A DNA stretch of 39,755 nucleotides from Candidatus Bathyarchaeota archaeon B26-2 (GCA_001593935.1 LUCE01000011.1:1-39755); one strand, 5' to 3'; counted from the stretch's first letter, positions 1 to 7,331 are shown. Notes: generated by a model from the letters alone, not told the origin. A program made the numbers and translations.

Positions 1-157
1 CCATGCCGCGAGGCCCAAGAGTCGTCCTAATCGCCTCAGCAATTATACGCGCCGCCATAATGTTGTTCCTCTGAGCCTCCCTACCACGACTCCGCGAAGT
101 ACCCTCCTTCAAGATGAGAACAGGCTGCCCACTCTGAGTCTGCGCCAAATACGCCAT
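1..157 (-). CDS. Thermosome (group II chaperonin) subunit, N-terminal part, cut by window edge
   Basis: About 52 N-terminal residues are visible. They begin [19 protein letters not shown] and run into [12 protein letters not shown], the conserved chaperonin segment that leads to the ATP-binding loop. Thermosomes are double-ring ATP-dependent protein-folding machines of the archaeal cytosol. The ATG at 157 is preceded by a GAGGAG Shine-Dalgarno motif and, further up, by a clear TATA box at 216-224, so the start is secure. The gene continues beyond the left edge, so the paralogue type cannot be told. It is the most downstream minus-strand gene here and has its own promoter, separate from the tRNA gene behind it. 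Confidence 0.93.
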   Translation of the reverse strand, partial: MAYLAQTQSGQPVLILKEGTSRSRGREAQRNNIMAARIIAEAIRTTLGPRGM

Positions 158-192
158 ATTTAATCTCTCCTCTTGTTCATCTTCCAAATTTT

Positions 193-224
193 TAGGTTAG
201 TTGAACCTAGAAGGGTATTTAAGT
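193..224 (-). promoter_or_regulatory. Thermosome promoter: TATA box plus candidate operator palindrome
   Basis: On the minus strand ACTTAAATA (216-224) is a good archaeal TATA box. The expected transcript start, about 26 nt downstream, falls near 190, which leaves a leader of about 34 nt containing the GAGGAG ribosome site. Immediately downstream of the TATA box lies a perfect inverted repeat, TAGGTT-N5-AACCTA (193-209). A repressor bound there would block initiation. Heat-shock repressors such as Phr bind in this position in other archaea, but no link to a specific regulator can be made from sequence alone. Confidence 0.6.
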
Positions 225-295
225 TTTACTAAGATTATGAACTGTAAACAAGTAGACTTTGAGTTATACTTGTTTGGTCAATCTTTCTATAAGTT

Positions 296-389
296 TGGTG
301 GGCCCGGCCGGACTTGAACCGGCGACCAGCAGGTCTCTCCTCAAGGGGAATATGAGCCTGTCGCTCTGACCAAGCTGAGCTACGGGCCC
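296..389 (-). tRNA. tRNA-Ile2 (anticodon CAU) with a 16-nt intron
   Basis: The reverse complement folds as a full cloverleaf: acceptor GGGCCCG/CGGGCCC, D stem GCTC/GAGC, T stem GCCGG/CCGGC with loop TTCAAGT, discriminator A299 and an encoded CCA at 296-298. The anticodon CAT lies at 352-354. An intron of 16 nt (335-350) sits at the canonical site after position 37. The GGGCCCG acceptor and TGGTC variable loop resemble archaeal isoleucine tRNAs whose CAU anticodon C is modified to agmatidine to read AUA, rather than elongator Met. The pair 27:43 reads A-C, a mismatch in the anticodon stem. The Met alternative cannot be fully excluded. Confidence 0.85.
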
Positions 390-491
390 TTTTCCTCCTT
401 ATATCTTGCTGAGTTCTTACTTAAGGATTTTTCTGTTGTCAACCCCTTTCCACACCACGTTAAGCGGCCAGCATAACTTGAGTGGGTTAAG

Positions 492-500
492 TTTAAATAT
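492..500 (+). promoter_or_regulatory. TATA box for tRNA-Asn
   Basis: TTTAAATAT predicts a transcript start near 520-525, that is, a 5' leader of about 30 nt before the tRNA at 554. The leader contains CAGAG and CTCTG (536-552 region), which can pair as a small hairpin. Confidence 0.55.
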
Positions 501-553
501 CTGCTGCTGTTTTTTTGTTGAGGGGGCGCCGCTGTCAGAGTGTGAGCCTCTGA

Positions 554-739
554 GCCGCCGTGCATATACGCCGCAACCGGCGTGTATGGACGAGAGCTCA
601 GTAGGTAGAGCAGCGGATTCCTGAAAGGGCTTATACGTCCTTTCAGGAGGCTGAGGCTGTTAACCCGTTGGTCGACGGTTCGAGTCCGAGGGCGGTGACC
701 ACTCCTAGGAGGTCCCGCCCGGCGAATCCGGCGGCGCCA
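554..739 (+). tRNA. tRNA-Asn (GUU) interrupted by three introns
   Basis: Joining 554-561, 595-616, 656-688 and 727-736 gives a perfect 73-nt tRNA: acceptor GCCGCCG/CGGCGGC, positions 8-9 TA, D stem GCTC/GAGC, anticodon stem GCGGG/CCCGT with loop CTGTTAA (anticodon GTT at 659-661), T stem GACGG/CCGTC with loop TTCGAGT, discriminator G736, and CCA encoded at 737-739. Intron 1 (562-594, 33 nt) lies between positions 8 and 9 and holds an 11-bp hairpin. Intron 2 (617-655, 39 nt, or shifted by one base) splits the 5' strand of the anticodon stem and holds CCTGAAAGG/CCTTTCAGG. Intron 3 (689-726, 38 nt) splits the 3' strand of the T stem and holds GGGCGG/CCGCCC plus GACC/GGTC. All three are at non-canonical positions. 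A splicing endonuclease gene lies at 31689. Confidence 0.95.
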
Positions 740-758
740 CCCACTAAAAACTTCTTTT

Positions 759-956
759 CTACCTCGTCTTGGCTATCGTTAAGACAGCTCCAACCAGGAA
801 GGTTGCGACACCCAAGAAGATGAAGAACCAAGCTGCGATACCGGCTGCCTTCACGTTCTCGTAGGTCTGGTACGTCAAGATCACTCCGATAATCATCATC
901 ACTATGCCTACCATCTTCTCTAGAACGCTCAAACCGGAGGTCGGCTTCTTACTCAG
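759..956 (-). CDS. Small two-helix membrane protein, unknown function
   Basis: A 65-residue frame starts 26 nt after the topoisomerase VI A gene, probably in the same transcript. Residues about 15-28 (MVGIVMMIIGVIL) and about 38-62 are hydrophobic and would form two membrane helices, with a short polar link (TYQTYENVKAAG). The N-terminus (SKKPTSGLSVLEK) and the C-terminal IAKTR are basic. An AGGAGG ribosome site lies 8 nt before a CTG codon at 954-956, and no ATG, GTG or TTG stands at that spacing, so a CTG start is the best reading. A TTG at codon 9 or an ATG at codon 15 would be less well placed. I do not recognise the family. Confidence 0.6.
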   Translation of the reverse strand: MSKKPTSGLSVLEKMVGIVMMIIGVILTYQTYENVKAAGIAAWFFIFLGVATFLVGAVLTIAKTR

Positions 957-982
957 ACCTAACGCCTCCTATCCACGCTCTT

Positions 983-2074
983 CTATGCCCCGAGCTCCTT
1001 AAGCCTCTCGGGGAGGTACTTGTCCACTATGTGGGTGAGCCCGTACCTTGAGAACGCCTCGAGCTCACACTTCTTCTTAATCTTCATGAACATTTTGATC
1101 TCCCTCTGCCAGAGTTTGCCCTTGTATCTAGGGTCCCTACTGAGTTCGTGAAGCCTCTTTATGTCGATGTCGCTCAGTCCCTCGCTCGGCAGCTTATAAC
1201 TGTTTATGTCTGAGGCCCAGACCCCGGCCCACTGGGCGTCCGGAGTCGTTAAGTCTCTCAGGTGAGCTGCGTTAGCAGACCCAGAGATTATGACCATGGC
1301 TATGTGCATCCCCCAAGGGTCGGCGTCGCTGAATATGTATACCGGAAGCTCCAGCTCCTGGTTCAGCCTCCTGATGAAGTACCTCGTCGAGCGTGGGGCC
1401 TGACCAGCCGTGTAGATGAGTATAGCGTTGAACTTCTCGTATACGCGTTCCTCCACAAACCTCGTGAACATCGCACCCTTCTCTATGACTATGACCTTGT
1501 CGGCACCCGTCTTGACGAGCCTCGCGTTCGTCAGGGCCGGCCCTATCATAAGCCCGTCAGGGTGAGACGTAAGGTTCAGCCTCCTACCCTCATATCCGGG
1601 GACAGTGTACTCGATCGTCAAGTCTCCGAAGACCGCTGAACGTTCTTCAGGAAAGACGTTCAAGTCTTCTCGGGGAAACCCAGTAACGGTCTCCAGGTCG
1701 GTTATTATGTTATCCGACTCAGCCTGGTCCTTGAAGAAGATGTCGTACGCTTGGGCAGAGTAGTACACGTCCCTTAAAGTGCTCGTCTTCCTCTGCTGGA
1801 TCAGCTCCTTCACGAAGTAAGCGGTCCAGACCATCTGAGTGAAGGGTCGAAGGTGTCTGACGATCCTCGAGCTCCTACGGACAACGCGTTCTCCTAGGAC
1901 GTACTGCCTCAGCTCCGGACTGTAGAAGATGTTGTCGGTCGATCTGCTTTTCATCTCGACCCACGGGAAGACCCCCTTATCTATCTGTTCGCAGAATCTC
2001 CTCCCTAAGCCTTCCAAGCTCTCGAGGACGATCTCCTTCCTATCGAGACTTTTGCTCTTGACGTTTCTTTCCAA
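983..2074 (-). CDS. top6A: DNA topoisomerase VI subunit A
   Basis: This is the DNA-cleaving subunit of the type IIB topoisomerase, related to Spo11. It forms a tyrosyl-DNA link and works in the cytoplasm as an A2B2 tetramer with Top6B to relax and decatenate DNA. The 363 residues match the usual length. The winged-helix part carries STLRDVYYSAQ with the tyrosine pair at 104-105, one of which is the catalytic tyrosine. The Toprim part has VIVIEKG (Glu198) and FSDADPWG (Asp250, Asp252), which bind Mg2+. Start is TTG at 2074 with a GAGGAG ribosome site. It follows Top6B after 32 nt, so the two are made together. Confidence 0.97.
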   Translation of the reverse strand: MERNVKSKSLDRKEIVLESLEGLGRRFCEQIDKGVFPWVEMKSRSTDNIFYSPELRQYVLGERVVRRSSRIVRHLRPFTQMVWTAYFVKELIQQRKTSTLRDVYYSAQAYDIFFKDQAESDNIITDLETVTGFPREDLNVFPEERSAVFGDLTIEYTVPGYEGRRLNLTSHPDGLMIGPALTNARLVKTGADKVIVIEKGAMFTRFVEERVYEKFNAILIYTAGQAPRSTRYFIRRLNQELELPVYIFSDADPWGMHIAMVIISGSANAAHLRDLTTPDAQWAGVWASDINSYKLPSEGLSDIDIKRLHELSRDPRYKGKLWQREIKMFMKIKKKCELEAFSRYGLTHIVDKYLPERLKELGA

Positions 2075-2106
2075 ACTCTTCTCCTCTCCTCACAACCACA
2101 AAAATC

Positions 2107-3906
2107 TTACTCGCTTAAGCCGTCAATGAACGCTTCGAAGATTCCAGGCTTGTTCCGCGCCGCGGACTTGACCTGAATCTTCACGAGTCTCACCTTCTTG
2201 GTCAACATCTCGTAGAACTCGGCTCCCGCCTCCAACGTAACCTCCGGTATGAGAACCCTCCACCTGGACCCTGTGAGGCCTAAAACTCTCAAGATGACCG
2301 AGTTGCTCTCATGCTTGTTCTTGGCCATTACCAGTATCGTCTTGTAGGGTTCAGCGTTGAAGGCTTCACCGTCAGTGTAACTGTTCCCGGTCTCGTAGTC
2401 TCGAAATACCATCTGCCTCTTATACAACTTGTTTATGTCGGGCATCTCCTTCAAGCCTCCGAGCTGAGCCGAGAAGGTGGCGATCTTCGGGAGATACCTC
2501 GAGAAGATTGTGAGTCTCCTCCTCTGCCTCTCCACTTGTTTCCTACGCATCAGATACCTCCGGAGGCGGCGTGCAACCTCGCGGATGCCGTTCAGTATCT
2601 CCCTGCTTATCTCAGGTATATCGGCGATCAGCTCCTTCCCCACAGTCTTGTAGGGTATCTTAGTGCTGCAGAGATGAACCAAGACCGCTATGGGCATGCC
2701 CGGAGAGACCCCGTAACGTCTCCAGTTGATCGACCTCAAGATCTTCCATGAGACGTCTCCTGACTCGTCGTACATCAGGGGAATCTTGTTTGCGAACCTG
2801 TAGAGGGTTATGTCGTTTCTGGTTGGAACCTTGCCTCCGTAGGCTATGGCTACCTCTACGATGAATGGGTGGCCTGAGTATGCTGAAGGTTTACGTTGAG
2901 AGACGGCCATGAACCTTGGTTCCAGCTCCTTCAATATTCCCGTTCTCATCAGGTCCTCGCCTATCGGTGAGAGGCAGTTCGCGTCCGGCGGTAGGAACTC
3001 GTTGAAGCTCTTCATCGCCCTCACGAGGTCGACGAGATCGTTTGGCCTCAGCCTCTTCGGGTTTAACCTCTCATCGATCCCGGCGAACTTCAAGAATTGG
3101 CGGGCGGTCTGCTCCCCAACTCTATGGAAGTGCTCCTTCATGAAGTTTAGCATGTTGGTGCACGAGGTCGACCTTATTATCCTCTGCAAGGTCTCGACGT
3201 CGACCCCGTGTGGGTGAGGCAGCGTCTCCACAGGAGGGGGAGGCACCTCCTCAGACTTCCGCTCAAACCTGTATAGGCGGCCCCTCGGATCGACGAACGT
3301 TATGTTGGCGTAGGGGTTCACGATCGCCGTCAACTTGAGGTATTCCAAGATTCGAGGCATGGCCTTCGGGTAGTCCCCTTCGAGGTGGAACTCCACGATC
3401 GTCCCGTGCCACTTCCACCTGTTCTTTTGAACCTTCCTGTCCAAGATTACCGGACGGTTCTTCTCGATGTCGATCATCAGGACGTACTTGAAGATTCTGG
3501 AGCCTCCCGTGCTCGAGATTATGCGGACGGGCTTGTTCGTCGTTATCTGGCCGTAGAGGATGGCCATAGTTCCGCCGAGTCCGAATGTTCCGCGGGCCTG
3601 CCTCAACTTGTACTTGGAGCTGACGAGAAACTGTCCGAAGGATAGAGGGACCTGTTGGGGAGGTATGCCCGAACCGTTGTCCTCAACTCTGAGGGTGTAA
3701 GTTCTAGAACCTTCGCTGTCCTCGTCCCGGGAGAGCCTTATGTATATGTCTGGAGGAACCTGTATCGCCTCAGCTGCGTCGAGGGAGTTCTCGATGAGCT
3801 CCCTTATCGCCGAGAAGATCGCCCTAGTCGGGTTCGTGAAGCCTACTATCTCCTTGTTTCTGTAGAAGAAGTCAGCTGGGCTGATCTCTTGGAACGTCTG
3901 CGTTAT
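2107..3906 (-). CDS. top6B: DNA topoisomerase VI subunit B, probable AUA start
   Basis: This is the ATPase subunit that clamps DNA and drives Top6A. The GHKL ATPase fold is plain: N-box RELIENSLDAAEA, then VEDNGSGIP, then ARGTFGLGGTMAILYG, followed by the H2TH and transducer regions, about 599 residues in all. The reading frame upstream of the first NTG codon (TTG at 3606) encodes the conserved start of the family, QTFQEISPADFFYRNKEIVG, so that TTG cannot be the start. Between the in-frame TAA and this conserved block there is no ATG, GTG or TTG. An ATA at 3904-3906 lies 9 nt after a GGGAGGG ribosome site (3915-3921) and is the best candidate. Either AUA initiates or the base call is wrong. 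Confidence 0.93.
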   Translation of the reverse strand: MTQTFQEISPADFFYRNKEIVGFTNPTRAIFSAIRELIENSLDAAEAIQVPPDIYIRLSRDEDSEGSRTYTLRVEDNGSGIPPQQVPLSFGQFLVSSKYKLRQARGTFGLGGTMAILYGQITTNKPVRIISSTGGSRIFKYVLMIDIEKNRPVILDRKVQKNRWKWHGTIVEFHLEGDYPKAMPRILEYLKLTAIVNPYANITFVDPRGRLYRFERKSEEVPPPPVETLPHPHGVDVETLQRIIRSTSCTNMLNFMKEHFHRVGEQTARQFLKFAGIDERLNPKRLRPNDLVDLVRAMKSFNEFLPPDANCLSPIGEDLMRTGILKELEPRFMAVSQRKPSAYSGHPFIVEVAIAYGGKVPTRNDITLYRFANKIPLMYDESGDVSWKILRSINWRRYGVSPGMPIAVLVHLCSTKIPYKTVGKELIADIPEISREILNGIREVARRLRRYLMRRKQVERQRRRLTIFSRYLPKIATFSAQLGGLKEMPDINKLYKRQMVFRDYETGNSYTDGEAFNAEPYKTILVMAKNKHESNSVILRVLGLTGSRWRVLIPEVTLEAGAEFYEMLTKKVRLVKIQVKSAARNKPGIFEAFIDGLSE

Positions 3907-3980
3907 GGTTCTATCCCTCCCTTCACTTTAGGTCCCTCTCACGGCCAAAGGCTTACTAGAGAGTTATCAAAGGGTCAAAT

Positions 3981-3989
3981 TATTTATTT
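3981..3989 (-). promoter_or_regulatory. Candidate TATA box for Top6B-Top6A
   Basis: AAATAAATA on the minus strand lies in the 95-nt gap between the KH-protein gene and Top6B. The predicted transcript start near 3955-3960 would give a leader of about 50 nt carrying the GGGAGGG site. This suggests the topoisomerase pair can be transcribed apart from the upstream aIF1A-Rio1-KH group. Confidence 0.45.
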
Positions 3990-4001
3990 CCGTCGTCTCC
4001 C

Positions 4002-4574
4002 TTAACCCGGAGTCTCCCAGAGTTCGAGTTTCCTCCTCTTGAGCTCCTGCCTCTTCCTGTAGAGGAACTTGTACACAGTTCTGTGCGAGCTCCCTTTTAT
4101 CAAGAGCCTTATCGCGTCCCGGGCGATCTCAACCTCATCTAGGTCACCTATTATGGACGCCGTATGCCCATAGACGGAGACTACGGCTCCGCTCATCTCC
4201 TCTATGATCCGCCGGGTCTTACCGTCCTTCCCTATGATTCTCCCTTTCACCCTTCTGATGTCCGACTGGGAACGGCCGAAGACCTCCCTCAAATCGATGA
4301 TCTCAAGCATCTTATCCTCGTCCTCTAGGAGTCTGAACGCGTTCTCTGGTGAGAAACCCCTCCCGATCGCTAAGACTACCTCCTTCGCCCTGAAGATGAG
4401 GGATGGGTCGTCAGCCTTCTCATCGAGAATGATCTCCACGTCGCCGGTTCTACTGTCCACGTCCAATTTGACCTTAAGCCTCTTCTCTATGGTCTCCTTG
4501 ACCGAGCCCTTAGGCCCTATCAGGACGCCTATCCTCTCTTTAGGTATCTTCACGAAGGTGCTATACTTGGCCAC
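4002..4574 (-). CDS. KH-domain RNA-binding protein, archaeal Dim2/Pno1-like
   Basis: This 190-residue protein has two KH domains. The first carries IGVLIGPKGS at about 15-24, and the second IIGKDGKTRRIIEE at about 112-125, both with the GxxG loop that contacts RNA. Archaeal homologues of Dim2/Pno1 act in 3'-end maturation of 16S rRNA and cooperate with Rio kinases and aIF2 subunits. Start is GTG at 4574 with GGAGG 7 nt upstream. The gene overlaps the last 14 nt of the Rio1 gene, so translation is probably coupled, which fits a shared role in small-subunit assembly. Confidence 0.92.
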   Translation of the reverse strand: MAKYSTFVKIPKERIGVLIGPKGSVKETIEKRLKVKLDVDSRTGDVEIILDEKADDPSLIFRAKEVVLAIGRGFSPENAFRLLEDEDKMLEIIDLREVFGRSQSDIRRVKGRIIGKDGKTRRIIEEMSGAVVSVYGHTASIIGDLDEVEIARDAIRLLIKGSSHRTVYKFLYRKRQELKRRKLELWETPG

Positions 4575-5361
4575 CTGTGATCCTCCTCAACAGATCATCT
4601 ACCGGTGTGACCTCGACGCCTAACCTTCTGAAGAATCGGTTCAAGTTGTTGAGGTCCCTTATAAGGTATTGAACAGAGTTTGGATGCTCTATCGGGACGG
4701 CTTGGGAGACGTCGAAGATCACGGGTTTACCATCCCATATCATAACGTTATACTCGCTTAGGTCTCCATGCACAAGTTTGGCCTTCTTATAGAGTTTATC
4801 TACATACGAGATGAGGGTTCGATAGATGGATTTAGGCCTCTTGATCTCAGCCTCTCTTAGGGTTGGGGCGCTTATCCCCGCTTCACCTATAAACTCCATT
4901 ATCAGGACGTTATTTGAGACCGCGATCGGTTTTGGAACCCTAACCCCAGCCTCGTAAGCCAGATGGAGGTTCTTGAACTCCTTCTGGGCCCAAGCGTAGA
5001 TTAGGGCTCGGCTGCTCCTTCGGATGTTCTTGAAGCGTGGGTCGCCCATTATGTACGGGAGCATTCCTCTCCTGAACTCGGCTGAGACCGTCAAGTAAAT
5101 CTTTATGGCCAGGTCTTCACCTTCTTGCGAGACTCCCCAATAGATTCTGGACTCCTTCCCGGCCTTCACAACCCCGCGCATCTCCGCTATGACTCCCTTG
5201 TTCATGAGGTCGTATATGGTCATGAGGGTTGACCTGTCGAAGACCTCCTCTAGGACTTCGTACTCGTCACTATGCTTCTCCTTCATGAGCTGTTGAATCT
5301 CGTAGGCCCTCTCTTCACGTTCGATCTTCTTCTTAACCCGCCTATGAACGTCTATAGACAT
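4561..5361 (-). CDS. rio1: Rio1-type serine/threonine protein kinase/ATPase
   Basis: The RIO1 kinase acts in late maturation of the small ribosomal subunit. The 266 residues show the nucleotide loop GVVKAGKESRIYWG (about 62-75), the ATP lysine in LAIKIY, the catalytic loop LVHGDLSEYNVMIW and the metal-binding Asp in VIFDVSQAV. These are the RIO1 forms rather than Rio2 (no N-terminal winged helix). It begins with ATG at 5361, 66 nt after the aIF1A stop, and its end overlaps the KH-protein gene by 14 nt. The order aIF1A-Rio1-KH-Top6B-Top6A is a recurring archaeal cluster. Confidence 0.95.
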   Translation of the reverse strand: MSIDVHRRVKKKIEREERAYEIQQLMKEKHSDEYEVLEEVFDRSTLMTIYDLMNKGVIAEMRGVVKAGKESRIYWGVSQEGEDLAIKIYLTVSAEFRRGMLPYIMGDPRFKNIRRSSRALIYAWAQKEFKNLHLAYEAGVRVPKPIAVSNNVLIMEFIGEAGISAPTLREAEIKRPKSIYRTLISYVDKLYKKAKLVHGDLSEYNVMIWDGKPVIFDVSQAVPIEHPNSVQYLIRDLNNLNRFFRRLGVEVTPVDDLLRRITGGQV

Positions 5362-5427
5362 CTACCATCATTCCAACGTCTTACAACGCTTACCATTACG
5401 CTCCTACTCAACGTTATGGACATACCT

Positions 5428-5733
5428 CTATATCGTTAGGAGCCCTTTCTTACGGAGGAGTTCAGCCTGACCACGAGTGTAGCGCCAGAAGATGTCGCCC
5501 CTAGTGTCGTATTGGAAGTCCCAAGGGGAGACCAAGACGACGTCGCCGACCCTTATCCACACCCTACGCTTCATCTTCCCCCTGATTCTGCAGATCCTCT
5601 CTCTGCCATCTTGGCACTTAACTAGGAACCTATCGAAGCCCAGCATCTTAACGACTATCCCTAGTACGTCGTTTGGGGACGGTAGGACCATCTCGTTGAG
5701 TTCCTGCTCGCTGATTACCTTCTTCTTTCCCAA
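5428..5733 (-). CDS. Translation initiation factor aIF1A
   Basis: This is the archaeal counterpart of eIF1A and bacterial IF1. It binds the ribosomal A site and helps start-codon selection. The 101 residues form one OB fold: MLGFDRFLVKCQDGRERICR, then IRGKMKRRVWIRVGDVVLVS, and PWDFQYDTRGDIFWRYTRGQ, the typical family blocks, with a basic N-terminal region. ATG at 5733 is preceded by GGGGTGA about 5 nt upstream. It is the promoter-proximal gene of the minus-strand ribosome-assembly and topoisomerase cluster. Confidence 0.96.
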   Translation of the reverse strand: MGKKKVISEQELNEMVLPSPNDVLGIVVKMLGFDRFLVKCQDGRERICRIRGKMKRRVWIRVGDVVLVSPWDFQYDTRGDIFWRYTRGQAELLRKKGLLTI

Positions 5734-5784
5734 GGGTTCACCCCGGATGGTCGGCTGGTCTTCTACTGAAGATGAGGAACTCTC

Positions 5785-5799
5785 ACTTAAATATAATAT
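5785..5799 (-). promoter_or_regulatory. TATA region for the aIF1A-Rio1-KH operon
   Basis: The minus-strand sequence ATATTATATTTAAGT holds one or two overlapping TATA motifs. A transcript start about 26 nt on, near 5765, gives a leader of about 30 nt with the ribosome site. Between here and the next gene (5982) there is no further gene that I can support. Confidence 0.6.
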
Positions 5800-5981
5800 G
5801 GTCTAACTTTAGCGGAGTTAAGCCCTAAGTTTCATACTCTTTTCGGGTTTTACTTGTGGGCAGAGGGTGCTGACGTCTGAGCGACGTTAGACAGGATGAA
5901 AACCCTTAAAAGTGGAGGCTGAAGAACGTAAGGCTAATATCCCCTATAGCGTAAATCTGTCTGTGGAGGGAAGGTTCAGTC

Positions 5982-6284
5982 TTGAAAGCCCAAAAAGTTA
6001 GGAAGTTGCAAGGCAAGGTTGTAGAGATCGAGAGGACGGGTGAGTACATTACCGACGAGGAGGGCGACCGGTGGGAGAAGTGCATCTTCACGGTGGAGCT
6101 GACGGGATTCTCAAAACGCACGCCAGACGAGGTTCTACCCGAGAACTTGAAAGGTAAGAGGGTTAAACTCGTCAGATACTGTTGCTTCGACTGGCATTAC
6201 AAACTCGGCGTCAGGAAGACCCTTGAACCCGACGAGACAGAGGCAGTCCTAAGGGGCGAATCCACCGAGACAGTATATTTTTAG
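5982..6284 (+). CDS. Conserved-looking small protein, function unknown
   Basis: A 100-residue acidic/basic soluble protein with no membrane segment or signal. The N-terminal half alternates like a small beta barrel (LQGKVVEIERTGEYITDEEG, then KCIFTVELTGF). The middle holds a distinctive VRYCCFDWHYKLG with paired cysteines and histidine, and the C-terminus ends in ETVYF. Start is TTG at 5982 with GGAGGGAAGG about 8 nt before it. A TATA-like CTTAAAAG lies about 75 nt upstream. An OB-like fold is possible but not shown. It is convergent with the next gene. Confidence 0.7.
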   Translation: MKAQKVRKLQGKVVEIERTGEYITDEEGDRWEKCIFTVELTGFSKRTPDEVLPENLKGKRVKLVRYCCFDWHYKLGVRKTLEPDETEAVLRGESTETVYF

Positions 6285-6370
6285 CATCCTTAGCATCCAA
6301 CCCTTCCTCGACCAATTAGGGGTTAATAGTCACTACGCAAGTTCGCTCGAATGAGCGTCTTCGATAACCT

Positions 6371-7219
6371 TCATGTCTTCCTAAGTTCTGGGCGTCCGCT
6401 GCTGAAATCCATGATGTACGTGTGCTCTGTGCAAGGTAATATGGTACTGTCTTTTCGGGAGAAGTCGTCTTCACCCTCCACGCGGCGGGTTAGGAGGTCT
6501 TCTGTGGCATGTTTGATCGTTGCCTCCATCCTTGTAGTCGTCGGGGTCAAGAAGTGGTCTCCTTCGGGGTAATAGTGGGCTTCAACCTCCTTTCCGGATT
6601 CCCTAAGAACAGCCTCTAAGGTGTAGCTCTGCTCTATATCCACAACTTTGTCTCTGCCTCCGTGGAAGATTATCACTTTATTTCTGATCTTGTCAACGAA
6701 CCTTCTGGCGTCCCTTATCTCGAACTCGGCTCCTTCACCGCGCCATCCGGCCTTCTCCCAGAAACCGTCAGTCGGGTAGACTATGCCGCAAGCGTCTACC
6801 GTTAGGGCGAACGTGTTCGGTGCAAACTCTGTGGCGAGGAGGGCTATATGGCCGCCTTGGCTTCCTCCCCAGATGAAGGACCTCCTCCATTCAGCGCATT
6901 TATACCGCGACCTAACGGACTGGAAGGCGGTTAGAGCGTCTACGACTTGTAGGTGGCTGAAGTCGTAGGGTTGCCTTATCCCCGAACCGGTCGGCGAAGC
7001 GTCGAAGCCCGAGTCCCTATACTCAGGCGAGATGCAGACTACGTTGTACCTATTCGAGAAGTCCAAGATCATCTCTCTATACTGGTAACGATTCCCACCC
7101 CAACCATGGAGAACTAACATAAAGCCCGTGTTCTCATTAATCTTCTCCGGGTTGACCACAAGGACATCTATCCTCTTTCCACCTTGAGAGACAACCGAGA
7201 CCTCGTATTCCCGTTCCAT
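6371..7219 (-). CDS. Alpha/beta hydrolase, peptidase- or esterase-like
   Basis: About 282 residues with the hydrolase order: oxyanion region VLHGWGGNRYQYRE, nucleophile elbow FIWGGSQGGHIA (Ser), acid in FHGGRDKVVD and the histidine in YPEGDHFL. These make a complete catalytic triad of the prolyl-oligopeptidase/dienelactone-hydrolase type. No signal peptide is seen, so it acts in the cytosol, and the substrate is unknown. ATG at 7219 has GGTTGGGGAT about 7 nt upstream and is preferred over an in-frame TTG at 7234. A TATA box ACTTTTAAAGT lies at 7273-7283. The last 30 residues (after EDLLTRR) are polar and look like an extra tail. Confidence 0.85.
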   Translation of the reverse strand: MEREYEVSVVSQGGKRIDVLVVNPEKINENTGFMLVLHGWGGNRYQYREMILDFSNRYNVVCISPEYRDSGFDASPTGSGIRQPYDFSHLQVVDALTAFQSVRSRYKCAEWRRSFIWGGSQGGHIALLATEFAPNTFALTVDACGIVYPTDGFWEKAGWRGEGAEFEIRDARRFVDKIRNKVIIFHGGRDKVVDIEQSYTLEAVLRESGKEVEAHYYPEGDHFLTPTTTRMEATIKHATEDLLTRRVEGEDDFSRKDSTILPCTEHTYIMDFSSGRPELRKT

Positions 7220-7331
7220 CCTCAAAATCCCCAACCACCGAATTGATGCGAATAACTACAATCTTTCTGGTAACTTTAAAAGTTTTCACATAAGCGAAGC
7301 CTCTCCTTCGGGGTTTATCTCCACTCGCCCT

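Noticed and set aside
521-743. The GGCGCC near 526-533 and the GGCGCC at 733-738 suggested a different acceptor pair, and hence a permuted or split tRNA.
   Set aside because: GCCGCCG at 554-560 pairs with CGGCGGC at 729-735, with Asn discriminator G and encoded CCA, giving a complete tRNA in normal order once three introns are removed.
1262-1639. Plus-strand open frame opposite the Top6A Toprim domain.
   Set aside because: Shadow of a well-supported gene, with no ribosome site or recognisable motif.
3607-3906. A frameshift or truncation of Top6B with a start at TTG 3606.
   Set aside because: The frame upstream of 3606 is uninterrupted and encodes the conserved ATPase N-terminus, so the gene is full length and only its start codon is unusual.
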